Origin: Acanthochromis polyacanthus
Lineage: Eukaryota; Chordata; Actinopteri; Pomacentridae
Assembly (NCBI RefSeq): GCF_021347895.1
Contig: NC_067113.1
Span: forward strand, 37,714,194-37,778,193
Reading direction: 5' to 3'
DNA length: 64,000 nucleotides
Below the pieces are notes generated by a model. That model searched no databases, was not told where the DNA came from, and saw only the letters and a program-made list of their open reading frames with translations. Both the position numbers and the translations under genes were made by a program. Shown one piece after another: positions 47,236 to 58,299 of this stretch (the stretch's first letter is position 1; each line of letters begins with the position of its first letter).

Positions 47236-49328
47236 ACTGCGGTCAAGCCAGCCGCTCCTACATTTTCAGTGCGCTCTTACCGTCAGCTTACGGTAAATGC
47301 ACGACCGCGCATCAACTATTTCCGGTTTAAAAAATAAAGCGCTGCATTCGCAGATGTATTATACAGCGATGTTTTAAGTAACCGACTCAGCTTAACTGTT
47401 AACTATCGAATTGTACGGCTAATATTTACACTAAATAAATAGCTTGAAGTATAAGAAGCTGAAAACGTGTTTATCTGTCTGTCTGTCTGTCTTAAAAATT
47501 GTGAATTCAAATAAAAAGTGATGTGTGTCATCCCGCTGATCTATTAGTGTGATAATAAAATAAACCTGAGTCGAAAAGTCACATGATCTGGACCGTAATG
47601 TTTAATTTTTAGCTTTAAAATCTTTTAAGCCAAACTATTTCTTCTTCTTTGGCGTATGCTGACCAGGTAAGGTAGGATTGTGATTCTGCATTAGTTTGGG
47701 GTCAATAAGTCACATGACCTGAGAGCTATTGAGCTAAAAGGCTAATATTTACAGTTAAATATCAATATAAAATATGCAAAGTATCCAGATGGAATAAAAA
47801 GTGCTGTGTCTTGATCACTCTATGAGATGCTCTAATCCCAAATAGATTTGGTGTCTGTAGGTCACATGACTTGGGAGCTATTGAGCTAAAATACTAGTAT
47901 TTACATTTTGAAATGAATTAAAAACTCACTAAAAAAATATTAATAGTCTCCAAAAGCAATAATAAAGTCTGTGTAATAAAGCAGGTCTAAATCTATTTAG
48001 CCAGAAGATCACATGACCTGGGACTTATAGAGCTGTAATGCTCATAATTACAGTATAAAATACATGAAAAATTCACAAAACATATTAATTGTGTCCAAAT
48101 GTTCATTCAATGTTTCTAAGTGTGACAAAGAATCTATGAACTACAAATCCGTAACGTATCATAACATAATGTAACATAACGTCACGTCAGGTCTTTGCTC
48201 TTCCTTTTTCTGCCTTTTTTCAAACGACCCGTCGCACAACTCTGACTCCAAATGGTGTTCTGGATATTGAGCAGCACGTGTGTTACGGGCTCAGTCCATT
48301 GGATTCTTATTTCATTGATAATTAAAGGTTAACTTACATGAGGCAGAAAAAGGAAGAGCAAAGACCTGACGTGACGTTATGTTACATTATGTTATGATAC
48401 GTTACGGATTTCTAGTTCATAGATTCTTTGTCACACTTAGAAACATTGAATGAACATTTGGACACAATTAATATGTTTTGTGAATTTTTCATGTATTTTA
48501 TACTGTAATTATGAGCATTACAGCTCTATAAGTCCCAGGTCATGTGATCTTCTGGCTAAATAGATTTAGACCTGCTTTATTACACAGACTTTATTATTGC
48601 TTTTGGAGACTATTAATATTTTTTTAGTGAGTTTTTAATTCATTTCAAAATGTAAATACTAGTATTTTAGCTCAATAGCTCCCAGGTCATGTGACCTACA
48701 GACACCAAATCTATTTGGGATTAGAGCATCTCATAGAGTGATCAAGACACAGCACTTTTTATTCCATCTGGATACTTTGCATATTTTATACTGATATTTA
48801 ACTGTAAATATTAGCATTTTGGCTCAATAGCTCTCAGGTCATGTGACCTATTGACCCCAAACTAATGCAGAATCACAATCCTACCTTACCTGGTCAGCAT
48901 ACGCCAAAGAAGAAGAAATAGTTTGGCTTAAAAGATTTTAAAGCTAAAAATTAAACATTACGGTCCAGATCATGTGACTTTTCGACTCAGGTTTATTTTA
49001 TTATCACACTAATAGATCAGCGGGATGACACACATCACTTTTTATTTGAATTCACAATTTTTAAGACAGACAGACAGACAGACAGATAGATAAACACGTT
49101 TTCAGCTTCTTATACTTCAAGCTATTTATTTAGTGTAAATATTAGCCGTACAATTCGATAGTTAACAGTTAAGCTGAGTCAGTTACTTAAAACATCGCTG
49201 TATAATACATCTGCGAATGCAGCGCTTTATTTTTTAAACCGGAAATAGTTGATGCGCGGTCGTGCATTTACCGTAAGCTGACGGTAAGAGCGCACTGAAA
49301 ATGTAGGAGCGGCTGGCTTGACCGCAGT
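47236..49328. mobile_element. Foldback element, ~980-bp inverted arms, 8-bp target duplication
   Basis: The left arm is 47236-48215, the spacer 48216-48340, the right arm 48341-49328. The arms are nearly identical; the differences I saw are two extra tetranucleotides in a tgtc tract on the right arm and scattered single bases. The ends read actgcggtcaagccagccgc and its complement. tcctgtcc flanks both sides (47228-47235 and 49329-49336). Each arm contains about four diverged ~130-150-bp subrepeats marked by gtcacatgacctgggagct. No transposase is present. This is the architecture of foldback elements; the superfamily is undetermined. Confidence 0.93.
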
Positions 49329-49336
49329 TCCTGTCC

Positions 49337-50270
49337 GCGCGTTGTGAGATTTCCTTTATCTGTCCAGAGACTGCAAGAAACCCATTCTGTAAAGGAGTGT
49401 TTGGGTTTAAACAACACTGAAACGAAGTTAGGAACTGCTGAAGTCAAATGTGTGAAGCTGACTTCACCTGAACACACCTGTGGTCGGATCCGGTCGGTTT
49501 TCTGTCGTGTTCGTTTGTCTTAAAGGCGACGACAGGAAAGAAACTTTAAACAGGTGGAAATTTAACGGAGTTCGGTGGAGCGGTTTCTGCCCGCATTCTG
49601 TTTCAGGAAACTGTGAACCATGAAGCTGAATGTGGGTCAAACGAAGCGTGGCGGGTTTGAGAGTAGCTCAGAGAGTCACCAGGTGTGCTTCGGGTTACCT
49701 GTATGACGCTTAGCTCCGCTTTAGCTTCACTTCCACCGCAGCAGAGACTCAGTCCACCAGACTACATGATAATTTCTCGGATTTCTGAGAAATGAAGGAA
49801 ATACTCACACTGATGTCGGTGGTTTTGGACAGTTTGGGCTGTTTTCATCCTGCAGCGGCTCACACACTCAGACACACAGTTGTTGTTCACCTGCACAGGT
49901 GCTGCGTCACCTGGGACCGGAGGGGGAGGAGCCTCCATCTTCTGTATTTCCACCAGTGGCTTCAATCACTTTAAAATGTAAAATGGTTAAACTGTCCAGT
50001 GTTCTTCATATAAACCACGGGCTGCAGGACTTATAATCACTTAATCACATAATGAGGTGAACCCAGCTTGTTTTTCTGACCAGTCAGAGCATCTTAACCA
50101 GTCTGACCAGTTCACAGTCAGACCTGCCTGAAGAAACCTGCTGGGCCAGTTTTTACTTTTTAGAAACACATTCACAGCATTCTGATCAAAACTATGCAAA
50201 TATTACTGGCTATAAAAAGACCACAAAGCTCTAAAAAAACAAAACGACTGTCAGGAGCAACATTACCAGA
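49337..50270. other. Intergenic stretch, possible svopl upstream region
   Basis: No coding region is supported. A minus-strand GCACCTGTGCAG|gtgaac near 49893-49898 is a good donor and could mark a noncoding svopl exon, but nothing ties it to svopl directly. Confidence 0.3.
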
Positions 50271-50273
50271 AAA

Positions 50274-50279
50274 TTTATT
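50274..50279 (-). terminator. Poly(A) signal of terminal exon B
   Basis: AATAAA on the minus strand about 210 bases after the stop of exon B. Confidence 0.6.
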
Positions 50280-50489
50280 GATGAGAGACAAGCTTTTAAT
50301 TAGCGAGTAGAGAAAATATTCATCATTATTCTGGCCATGAAGAGTCACAGATGTCGGTTATCGTATCAGTTATAAACACTGATGTACTTTAAAGACCGAA
50401 ATCTTATAAAAACATATCAATTCTTCACATGCAGACAGGTGTCCTCTGCTCTCTGATTGGTCCATTGGAAGTGGGCGTGTCCTCCGTCG

Positions 50490-50625
50490 TCACTTCCCGT
50501 GTCCAAAAGGGTCAGAAGATGATTGGCCGGCGAGCTCATCTCCTCCGGACTGAAGCTCGTGACCGAGATTCATCACAGCGCAAATACTGAGCTGACAGGC
50601 TTTAGGGGGCGCAAGTCCGAACCTC
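50490..50625 (-). CDS. Terminal peptide exon B (CQLSIC peptide)
   Basis: It reads RFGLAPPKACQLSICAVMNL, then GHELQSGGDELAGQSSSDPF and GHGK, stop. It aligns with exon A over ring, NLG, LQ, GDE, AG and SDP-x-G. Joined to the exon at 52420-52455, a Lys-Arg cleavage site forms across the splice junction just before FGLAPPKAC. The end G-H-G-K has only one basic residue. A minus-strand poly(A) signal is at 50274-50279. Confidence 0.65.
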
Positions 50626-53600
50626 CTGGAAGATCAAGACATGAGTGATCAATACATCAATCAACACTGACAGGCTGCATATCCAATCCTCCCCCAAGAT
50701 CAGTACAGCAGTAATCAAAGCACTGATCAGTTCACTGAATGTGACATTAGCTTTAAATTGAAATCATCTTAATATTATCAATAACTTGAACATCATCAGC
50801 AGGGCTTTTATTTTGCTAATATGTCATTAGTAAACCAACATACTTTTATTTTGTAAATTTTCCATCACTAAATCAGTGGTCAGGGCTTTTATTTTGTTAA
50901 TGCAGTCCCGGGTGCGGCCACCTGGGGGCAGATTGGTCCTATGGGACGGACTGGACCAGGAACATCAAAGACCTCAGTGAATTTGCAGTCCAGGAAAGGC
51001 ACAATGTTGGGAATTAAAGGTCCCTTTTGAGGTCAACCAGGTCCATCAGCATGGAGCTCCGGCCCAGTGGACCCACCACCTGCATGGATGGAGCACTAAA
51101 AGCCAGGCAACAGGTCAGGGCACATGGCTAGGAGTCCTGAATGCTGGTGGACTGGACTGGTTGCAGGGACGTGGACCTTTCTGGTGGGGAAGGAACTGGA
51201 TCACCTCCATGCAAAATTCCTATAAAAGTTCTGTTCTGAAGTTGAACCTGTGGAACAGTGCAGGGTACCAGCCAGGTCTTCTCGGAGTCTTTGGGTGGTG
51301 TCCTGTAATGGAGTCCACCTGAAGACTTCATAGTTCTCCTGGGAGACTTCAAAATGGACAAAACCTGGAGACATCTGGACCAGTGTTGTGATCTAGAAGC
51401 AGGTTGGGAATAACAAACACCATGTTGGGGCATAAGGTGGCTCATAAGCATACTTGGTACCAGGCCGATGATTGACTTTGTGGTCACATCCTCAGACCTG
51501 CTGGGAGGAGCTGATCACCACCTGGTGGTGAGTTGGACCCAGTGGAAGGGAAGGCTGCTGATAGACCTGGTGAACCCAAACATGCAGTGAGGGTGAACTG
51601 GGAATGTCCATGGGGTTTTAACTCTCACCTCTGGAAGGGTTTCTCGTGTCTCCTGGAGAGGTTGGGGACATGAAATCCAAGTCAGTCATGTTCAAAGCCT
51701 CCACTGCAGAAGCAACTGTTAGCCTCTGGTAACCTAAGACAGCTAGCAGGGAACCAACAGTGGGAGTCAAAGGACCATCTAGACCACATCTGTTTCTGGG
51801 ACTTTGAGATGTCTTTTGAATGGTCCTTGTGGGAGGTACTGTCCAACGTGAAGCTGGAAGGCAAAACTCTCGATTTACCAGCTGTTCTACATTTAAAACC
51901 TTCACTCATGGTCATGATGACAAGTGACCGAAAGACTGAGATATAAGAGCCCTAAATGGGATTCCTCTGGAGGACTGCTGAGCTCAGCCTCAGAGACAGG
52001 ATCCTGGGGTCGAGTTGCTGCTTCTTTACACTTAGAGGAACCAGCTGAGGTGCTTTGGACGTTAGGATATCTTCATGGGAACATCTTTGGTGGTTTTCCG
52101 TTCAGCTGGAAGGAGACTCCAGGGTCGATCGAGAACTCTTTGGAGGGATTACGTTCTCATCTGACCTGGGAACAGCTCAGGATGCCCATCAGGAACTGAA
52201 AGACCTTGCAGGAGAGAGGAACGCCTGGAATGACCTTCTTAACCTGCTGTTACCAAAACATAACCCTGGATAAGAAGCATAAAATAGGGATGCTGCTTAG
52301 ACAAAGACGCTGGAAACATGAGGAATCGTCTTCTTGAACTCTGGTTGGAAACAGTTGGACCTGACCTTTAAACGGTGACCTGGTGGACGCTGAGGCGGCT
52401 TGTAGTTTGGTATACTCACTTTGCTGCTGCTCCAGTTGGATGTTGAACTCCTTTCCTGCAGCACAAACAAAGAGCAGCTCTGAGCACGCCTGCTTCTACC
52501 TGCCATTTAAGAGATTCTGTCTTACACCCACCTCTCGTGTGACTCGTCTTCGGTTCGGTTCTGCTGCTGCTGATCGAACCTGCCGACAGGAAAACACGTT
52601 ATCGATGTCATTGGTTAACTCCTCAATGTCACCTTTGACCTCTGACCTTCATGAACTTTACAACCAATTTATTCACTTTCAGTCTCCATACTGAACAGAT
52701 GAGCGCAGCAGGCAGGTTGATTCATGGTTTTATTCATGTTTAGACAACACCAGTCGCCTCACAGCGTTTAGGATCATATTATAGAGAAACCAGTGGGAGG
52801 AAAGTTACAGAAACCAAACTGGATCCAAACAGCTGGTCCAGACATCCAGAACCCTGTCTTTAATTTCAGGTGGAGTACGACTGAATGATACTTTGATACA
52901 TGAAAACAAAAAGACGAAGGATGAGATGTGGAACACAAAATCACCAAGATAGCAACAGCAGTAGGCGAATCATGTTTTAGCTGATTTTAACTGTTCAAAC
53001 AACTCCAGCGTGATCAAGCACAGCCCTGGTCATGTGACTTCTGGTCATGTGACTGCTGGTCATGTGACTTCTGGTCATGTGACTCTGCTGGTCATGTGAC
53101 CACACATTGACGTTTTGACCTCCGGAGAATTCGTCAGACGGGAACAGAAGAAGTTCGGCAGTTACTAAAAGCTTCCAATGTGATGAAACCTGACAGCTCT
53201 GTGACTGGACGCTTCCTGCTGAAGTGCATGCTGGGAACTGTAGTAAACATCTACCTCAGTTGTTTGTTTTTGTTTTTTACAGTCTCAGGTTCTCTTAATT
53301 TTATTTTTTGTTTCTTCTCACTGCAATTTCTCAAGTGTGTGTGATCTTCTCAGGACGTTAATCAGTCGAGTTGATTGGCTCAAGGAGGAGACGATCAGCT
53401 CAGTGATGATGATGACGATGAAGAACAGGTGGAAACGTCAGAATCCGCTGCAGAGATGATGAAGGTCTAACAGCTGCTTCCTTTCATTTCTTTCCGAATC
53501 CCAGTGGATCGCTGGCGTCTCGACCCGCCGTCTCATCGCCATGCTGGAGGGACGAGCCGAGGTTGTGCGTCAGACAGGTGGGCAGCGGACAATCACGCAC

Positions 53601-56600
53601 CAAGATGCTACAGGTGAGACAGGTAAAGATCAGACAGGTAGAGGTGAGAAAGGTAAAGATCAGACAGGTGAAGATCAGACAGGTAAAGATCAGACAGGTG
53701 AAGATCAGACAGGTGAAGATCAGACAGGTAGAGGTCAGACAGGTGAAGATCAGACAGGTAGAGGTGAGAAAGGTAAAGATCAGACAGGTAAAGATCAGAC
53801 AGGTGAAGATCAGACAGGTGAAGATCAGACAGGTAGAGGTCAGACAAGGTGAAGATCAGACAGGTGAAGATCAGACAGGTGAAGATCAGACAGGTAGAGG
53901 TGAGACAGGTAAAGATCAGACAGGTAGAGGTCAGACAGGTAGAGGTCAGACAGGTGAAGATCAGACAGGTAGAGGTGAGAAAGGTAAAGATCAGACAGGT
54001 AAAGATCAGACAGGTGAAGATCAGACAGGTGAAGATCAGACAGGTAGAGGTCAGACAGGTGAAGATCAGACAGGTGAAGATCAGACAGGTAGAGGTCAGA
54101 CAGGTGAAGATCAGACAGGTCAAGATCAGACAGGTAGAGGTCAGACAGGTGAAGATCAGACAGGTGAAGATCAGACAGGTAGAGGTCAGACAGGTGAAGA
54201 TCAGACAGGTGAAGATCAGACAGGTAGAGGTGAGACAGGTGAAGATCAGACAGGTAGAGGTCAGACAGGTGAAGATCAGACAGGTGAAGATCAGACAGGT
54301 AGAGGTCAGACAGGTGAAGATCAGACAGGTCAAGATCAGACAGGTAGAGGTCAGACAGGTAAAGATCAGACAGGTGAAGATCAGACAGGTAGAGGTGAGA
54401 AAGGTAAAGATCAGACAGGTAAAGATCAGACAGGTAAAGATCAGACAGGTAAAGATCAGATAGGTAGAGGTGAGAAAGGTAAAGATCAGACAGGTAAAGA
54501 TCAGACAGGTAAAGATCAGACAGGTAGAGGTGAGAAAGGTAAAGATCAGACAGGTGAAGATCAGACAGGTAGAGGTCAGACAGGTAAAGATCAGACAGGT
54601 GAAGATCAGACAGGTAGAGGTGAGAAAGGTAAAGATCAGACAGGTAAAGATCAGACAGGTAAAGATCAGACAGGTAAAGATCAGATAGGTAGAGGTGAGA
54701 AAGGTAAAGATCAGACAGGTAAAGATCAGACAGGTAAAGATCAGACAGGTAGAGGTGAGAAAGGTAAAGATCAGACAGGTGAAGATCAGACAGGTAGAGG
54801 TCAGACAGGTAAAGATCAGACAGGTGAAGATCAGACAGGTAAAGATCAGACAGGTGAAGATCAGACAGGTAGAGGTGAGAAAGGTAAAGATCAGACAGGT
54901 GAAGATCAGACAGGTAAAGATCAGACAGGTGAAGATCAGACAGGTAGAGGTGAGACAGGTGAAGATCAGACAGGTAGAGGTGAGAAAGGTAAAGATCAGA
55001 TAGGTAGAGGTGAGAAAGGTAAAGATCAGACAGGTGAAGATCAGACAGGTGAAGATCAGACAGGTGAAGATCAGACAGGTAAAGATCAGACAGGTAGAGG
55101 TGAGACAGGTGAGCTGTTGATCTCCAGGTTTTAAATCAGTGAAACTTTCCAGGTGAATTGTTTCATAACAAACTGATCGATTCTTTACTGGCAAAAAACA
55201 AAGTAAATATGAAAAAAAACTGCCAGAATGAATAATTTAGATTTAGAAGTATTGTGTAAAAATAAAAAAGTTTTAACTCTTCTCTGGTTCCACGCTGAAC
55301 CTGAACATACGTGTTTCATGTATGAGGTTTATGAGCAGCTAATTAACCAGATCATCTGCAGATAATCATATTTAACGCTGTTTTTCTGATAACTTTCATG
55401 TTTGCTTTTCAGGTAAACAGTGCAGTAGGTTCTTTGGCTCCGCCCACTGATGCCTCCCTTGGCCAATCAGATAGCGGCACAGAGGCAGGAGGTCAAAGGT
55501 GACAGAATAAAGTCGTACTCCTGAGAGGGTTTCCTGAAACACAGAGAGGAACAGGAGCTTTACACCTGTCCACAGGTGTTAGGGGAAACATTTCTACTGA
55601 ACAAAACTCTTACAGGTCGTCCAGCGGAAAAACGAAGCTGGAAAACAAACGGAGATGAGTTTGAAGCCGATTCCAAAGCAGCAGCTGGACTTTAAAAGAA
55701 CAGAGTTTACTTACATTAATGGAGTGATTGAAGTTTCATTTATTGGCAAGTTCAACGTCACGTCTCTGAGGAAGATGAAGGAGAAATAAAAACTCAAAAG
55801 CAGAAAGTCTCTTCTCTAGAATCAGACACTTTTCTAATGAAGTTCTGTATTAGTCAAGCAACACGTTTTTACTGTAAACTGACACATGAAGGACGTTTGT
55901 GTTGTGAATGTTCATGAACTCACTGTTTGGAGTCGCCCATGGTTCTGTTGACGTCCTGATTAATGGTGATTCTACAGAACAGAACATCTCTGATTTATTC
56001 TCATCACAACCACACACTTAACTCAGAGCACAAATCTTTCTGAAAACTGTCTTTCACTTTGTTCTTCTGTCCGACAACTGCAGCAAGAATCGCCACTGAA
56101 ATCAGACACTTTTCTTCTGTCTTCATCAAGAAACAAAAACTAATCTGAAACTGAGACCTTAAAGAGGTTTCAAAATTTTTAATGCTCCCAAAATGTCCTA
56201 AAAAGGTTTTCTGAAATTAGATGATTTTCCAATGAAGTTCTGCATAAATCAGCACAACATGTGGTCAGATGTTTGACATGTGTCCTGGACTTTAATGAAC
56301 TGACCTTGCTGAGTCTTCCAGGGTTTTGTTGACGTTGAGATGAGAGTCGACTCTAAAGAACCAACAACTTTTATTTTCTACATGTTTTTCTGACTTGAAA
56401 CTACAACATTTCACAGAATCATCTCTAAAAATAGACACTTTTCTAATGAAGTTCTGGACTAAATTCCTTGTAACCTGTGAAACTGAGACACAATTAAAAC
56501 TGTCATGAATATTCATGAACTGACCTTGTGGAGACATCTAGAGTTTCGTTGGCATCCTGATGAGACTTAAGGCTAAAAAACAGAACAGGAAAAACGCAAA

Positions 56601-57827
56601 TTGTACTTTTTCAACGTGTTTTGTCCTAAAACTGCAGCAAAGTTTCATAGAATTGAATGTAAAATTAGACAGTTTTTCAATGGGGTTCTGTATTCATCAA
56701 GCAACATTTTAGGGAAGCTCAACAGAAAAAGACTCAACATCAAAAGCCTAGCCTAAACCTAAGTCCAAACTGAGTCCAAAACTAGTTTAAATCCACTCCA
56801 AGCCGGCTCTTAAATCACTTCATAAGAAGCCTAAAATACATCCAAAATCCATTTCAATATCAAACAACAAATAAATGTAATCCATAATAAAAAATGGTCC
56901 AAAATCAGTGCAAAACCAGCCTAAAATCAGGTCTAAAACTATGTCGATAATTTATCTAAAACCAGTTTTAGACCAGATCGAACTCAAGATGAAAATGAGT
57001 CTAAACCCAAAACCAAAGTTAAAACCAGAGTTTTGTTGATGTCCTCATGAGACTGAAGTCTAAAAACAAAAAAACTAACAGATTTTTTGTCCTAAAACTG
57101 CAGCAAAGTTTCACAGAATTATCTCTAAAACCACACACTTTATTTATATGATAAATATGAGATATTTAATTACAATCTGGATCAATATTAGGTTTTTGTT
57201 ATTACATTTGTGATTTTTTTACATAATAAATGAACATTTTTTAAATAAAAAGCAGTATTTAATATATTCATGCCAAATTTAGACACTTTAATGTGAAAAT
57301 CTCTTGTTATTTAAGATTCATTGTTTAGGAAAACCAGGTTTAAATGATTTATTTGTGCTATTTAATTATAATCACAGGTTTTTATCCTTACATTGGTGAT
57401 TTTTTCGTGTAATAAATGAAAGTTTTCATTAGTTTTATAAGACTATGACTTCAGAAGAACCAGATTCATGAGTTGAATGTCAAAATTCTATAATTTATCT
57501 AAAATAAAAAACATCACTTAATATACGCATGGCATATTTAGACGCTTTATTGTGAAAATCTTTTGTCCTCACAATGATATTTATCTACTTTTGGTTCCTG
57601 CAGGTGCAGGACGTTCTGACGTTCTCACCTGGTGGAGACGTTCTCTGGGTGAGAACCTTCAACCTTCACGTCATCTCGTCTGCAGACAGGAAGTAGAGAA
57701 ACGTCTCGGATCAGACAGAAATTCACCTGATCTCACCTGTAGAGGCAGAAACTCACCTGCAGCCGCCGAGAGAAGCAGCAGAGACACAAACCACCATCGT
57801 CATCACCATCACCATCATCGTCGTCAT
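50490..57827 (-). CDS. Putative adrenomedullin/CGRP-like peptide precursor with two alternative 3' exons
   Basis: I reconstruct one secreted precursor from GT-AG exons that all share phase 2: 57757-57827 (signal peptide), 57629-57679, 56525-56572, 56305-56352, 55924-55971, 55715-55765, 55614-55637, then either the last exon 53484-53607 (form A, about 154 residues) or 52532-52579, 52420-52455 and 50490-50625 (form B, about 186 residues). Both last exons end in related peptides: C-x4-C ring, NLG helix start, LQ, GDE, AG, SDP and a terminal G(F/H)GK. The ring size, helix position and amidation-type end resemble adrenomedullin and CGRP. The mid exons are duplicates with one N-glycosylation site each. 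No gene name is recognised. Family assignment is inference from short motifs; form B might instead be a separate gene lacking its own first exon. Confidence 0.6.
50905..52275 (+). mobile_element. Decayed non-LTR retrotransposon region
   Basis: Plus-strand sequence resembles a common fish LINE end: a Gln/Arg-rich region, gtcgagttgctgcttcttta, cttagaggaaccagctgagg, gcctggaatgaccttcttaa, then cataaccctggataagaag, which is the usual end motif. No intact ORF. It is inserted in the intron between exon 52420-52455 and terminal exon B. The clade is not certain. Confidence 0.55.
52420..52579 (-). CDS. Two small exons feeding terminal exon B
   Basis: 52532-52579 is a 48-bp phase-2 exon reading FDQQQQNRTEDESHE, with an NRT sequon, possibly a diverged member of the duplicated exon family. 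52420-52455 is a 36-bp phase-2 exon reading KGVQHPTGAAA(K). Both have good acceptors (gtcggcag and gtgctgcag) and donors (gtgggt and gtgagt). Confidence 0.6.
53030..53100. repeat. Short 'gtcatgtgacttctg' tandem repeat
   Basis: Five copies of ctggtcatgtgacttctggt-like units; each has a CATGTG E-box core. Confidence 0.8.
53300..53305 (-). terminator. Poly(A) signal of terminal exon A
   Basis: AATAAA on the minus strand about 180 bases after the stop of exon A. A second AATAAA lies at about 52727-52732. Confidence 0.55.
53484..53607 (-). CDS. Terminal peptide exon A (CPLPTC peptide)
   Basis: After the acceptor acctgtag the exon reads ILVRDCPLPTCLTHNLGSSL, then QHGDETAGRDASDPLGFGKK and a stop. 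It has a four-residue disulphide ring, a Leu-spaced helix and a C-terminal Phe followed by Gly-Lys-Lys, a normal amidation signal. No dibasic site precedes the ring in this exon. A minus-strand poly(A) signal lies at 53300-53305. Confidence 0.68.
53611..55113. repeat. 15-bp minisatellite, about 99 copies
   Basis: Units are gaagatcagacaggt, aaagatcagacaggt, agaggtcagacaggt and agaggtgagaaaggt. One inserted base near 53846 shifts register. It starts immediately beside the acceptor of terminal exon A, whose polypyrimidine-acctgtag sequence looks like a repeat unit itself. Long open frames on both strands (DQTGEDQTGRG, LIFTCLIFTCL) are repeat artefacts. Confidence 0.96.
55614..57679 (-). CDS. Cluster of duplicated 48/51-bp propeptide exons
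   Basis: Exons and core reading: 57629-57679 DDVKVEGSHPENVST; 56525-56572 LKSHQDANETLDVST; 56305-56352 VDSHLNVNKTLEDSA; 55924-55971 ITINQDVNRTMGDSK; 55715-55765 DVTLNLPINETSITPL; 55614-55637 FVFPLDD. All begin and end in phase 2, and each of the first five contains one N-x-S/T sequon at the same place. The introns between them also share segments (agacacttttctaatgaagt), so exon and intron were duplicated together. Confidence 0.72.
56720..57010. repeat. Degenerate 'ccaaaaccagtctaaa' sequence
   Basis: Short diverged units inside an intron of the peptide gene; the same type fills 58300-59330 and 60110-60840. Confidence 0.6.
57012..57059 (-). pseudogene. Relic of a duplicated propeptide exon
   Basis: Behind an intact acceptor (gtttttag) the minus strand reads LQSHEDINKTL, clearly a copy of the 48-bp exon family, but the sequence then runs into gttttaactttgg with no donor at the expected end, so it is probably skipped. 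Confidence 0.65.
57757..57827 (-). CDS. Signal-peptide exon of the peptide precursor
   Basis: The ATG at 57827 opens MTTMMVMVMTMVVCVSAAS then LGGC, a hydrophobic signal peptide with small residues before the likely cleavage point. The donor is GGCTGCAG|gtgagt in phase 2. A CAT/ATG-rich repeat codes most of it, so the exact first Met among several is uncertain. Confidence 0.7.
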
Positions 57828-58299
57828 GGTGACACTCCACCGGGCTCATTCAGAGTGAATCCGACTCAGCGATGTTCAGCTTTTATACTTCAGCAGGTTC
57901 ACACAGTTTAAAGCCACAAATCAAACCCTGACGGGACCTGAAACCTGAAGGTCGGATGGAGGTTTGTTGAAGGTTTGTTGAAGGTTAGCTGGAGATTTTC
58001 AGGATAAATAATGAGGCTCCTCGGTGCTGTTTCAATATTTACAGAGTGATGCTATCTGCTGCGACCTCCACGCTGTTTGTTGTTTCGTTCTCTTATCTGA
58101 GTTCACGAACATCTGCACTGTGACGGATTAAAGGAAAATAAAGAGTCTCAGCAACGTGACGGAGCCCCACATCGATTCTCAGACTTCTTCCAAATGTTTC
58201 CTCATCCGGTGTTTGGATGACGATGTGGAGCTGAGGTCAGCCAACAGATACCAAAAAGTTCCTCAGTTTGGAGCTGAAACGTCACAATGAAGCAACGAA

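Noticed and set aside
49762..49965. Minus-strand ORF starting MKPLVEIQKMEAPPPP
   Set aside because: No homology or splice partner is evident, and svopl already has a convincing start at 43592.
53563..55194. Long plus and minus ORFs (DQTGEDQTGRG and LIFTCLIFTCL repeats)
   Set aside because: Both are by-products of the 15-bp array, whose length is a multiple of three.
55467..55533. Possible extra exon of the peptide gene reading KPSQEYDFILSP and ending at a stop
   Set aside because: The acceptor is good and the phase fits, but it would end the protein without either peptide and shows no relation to the other exons. Kept only as a possible third terminal exon.
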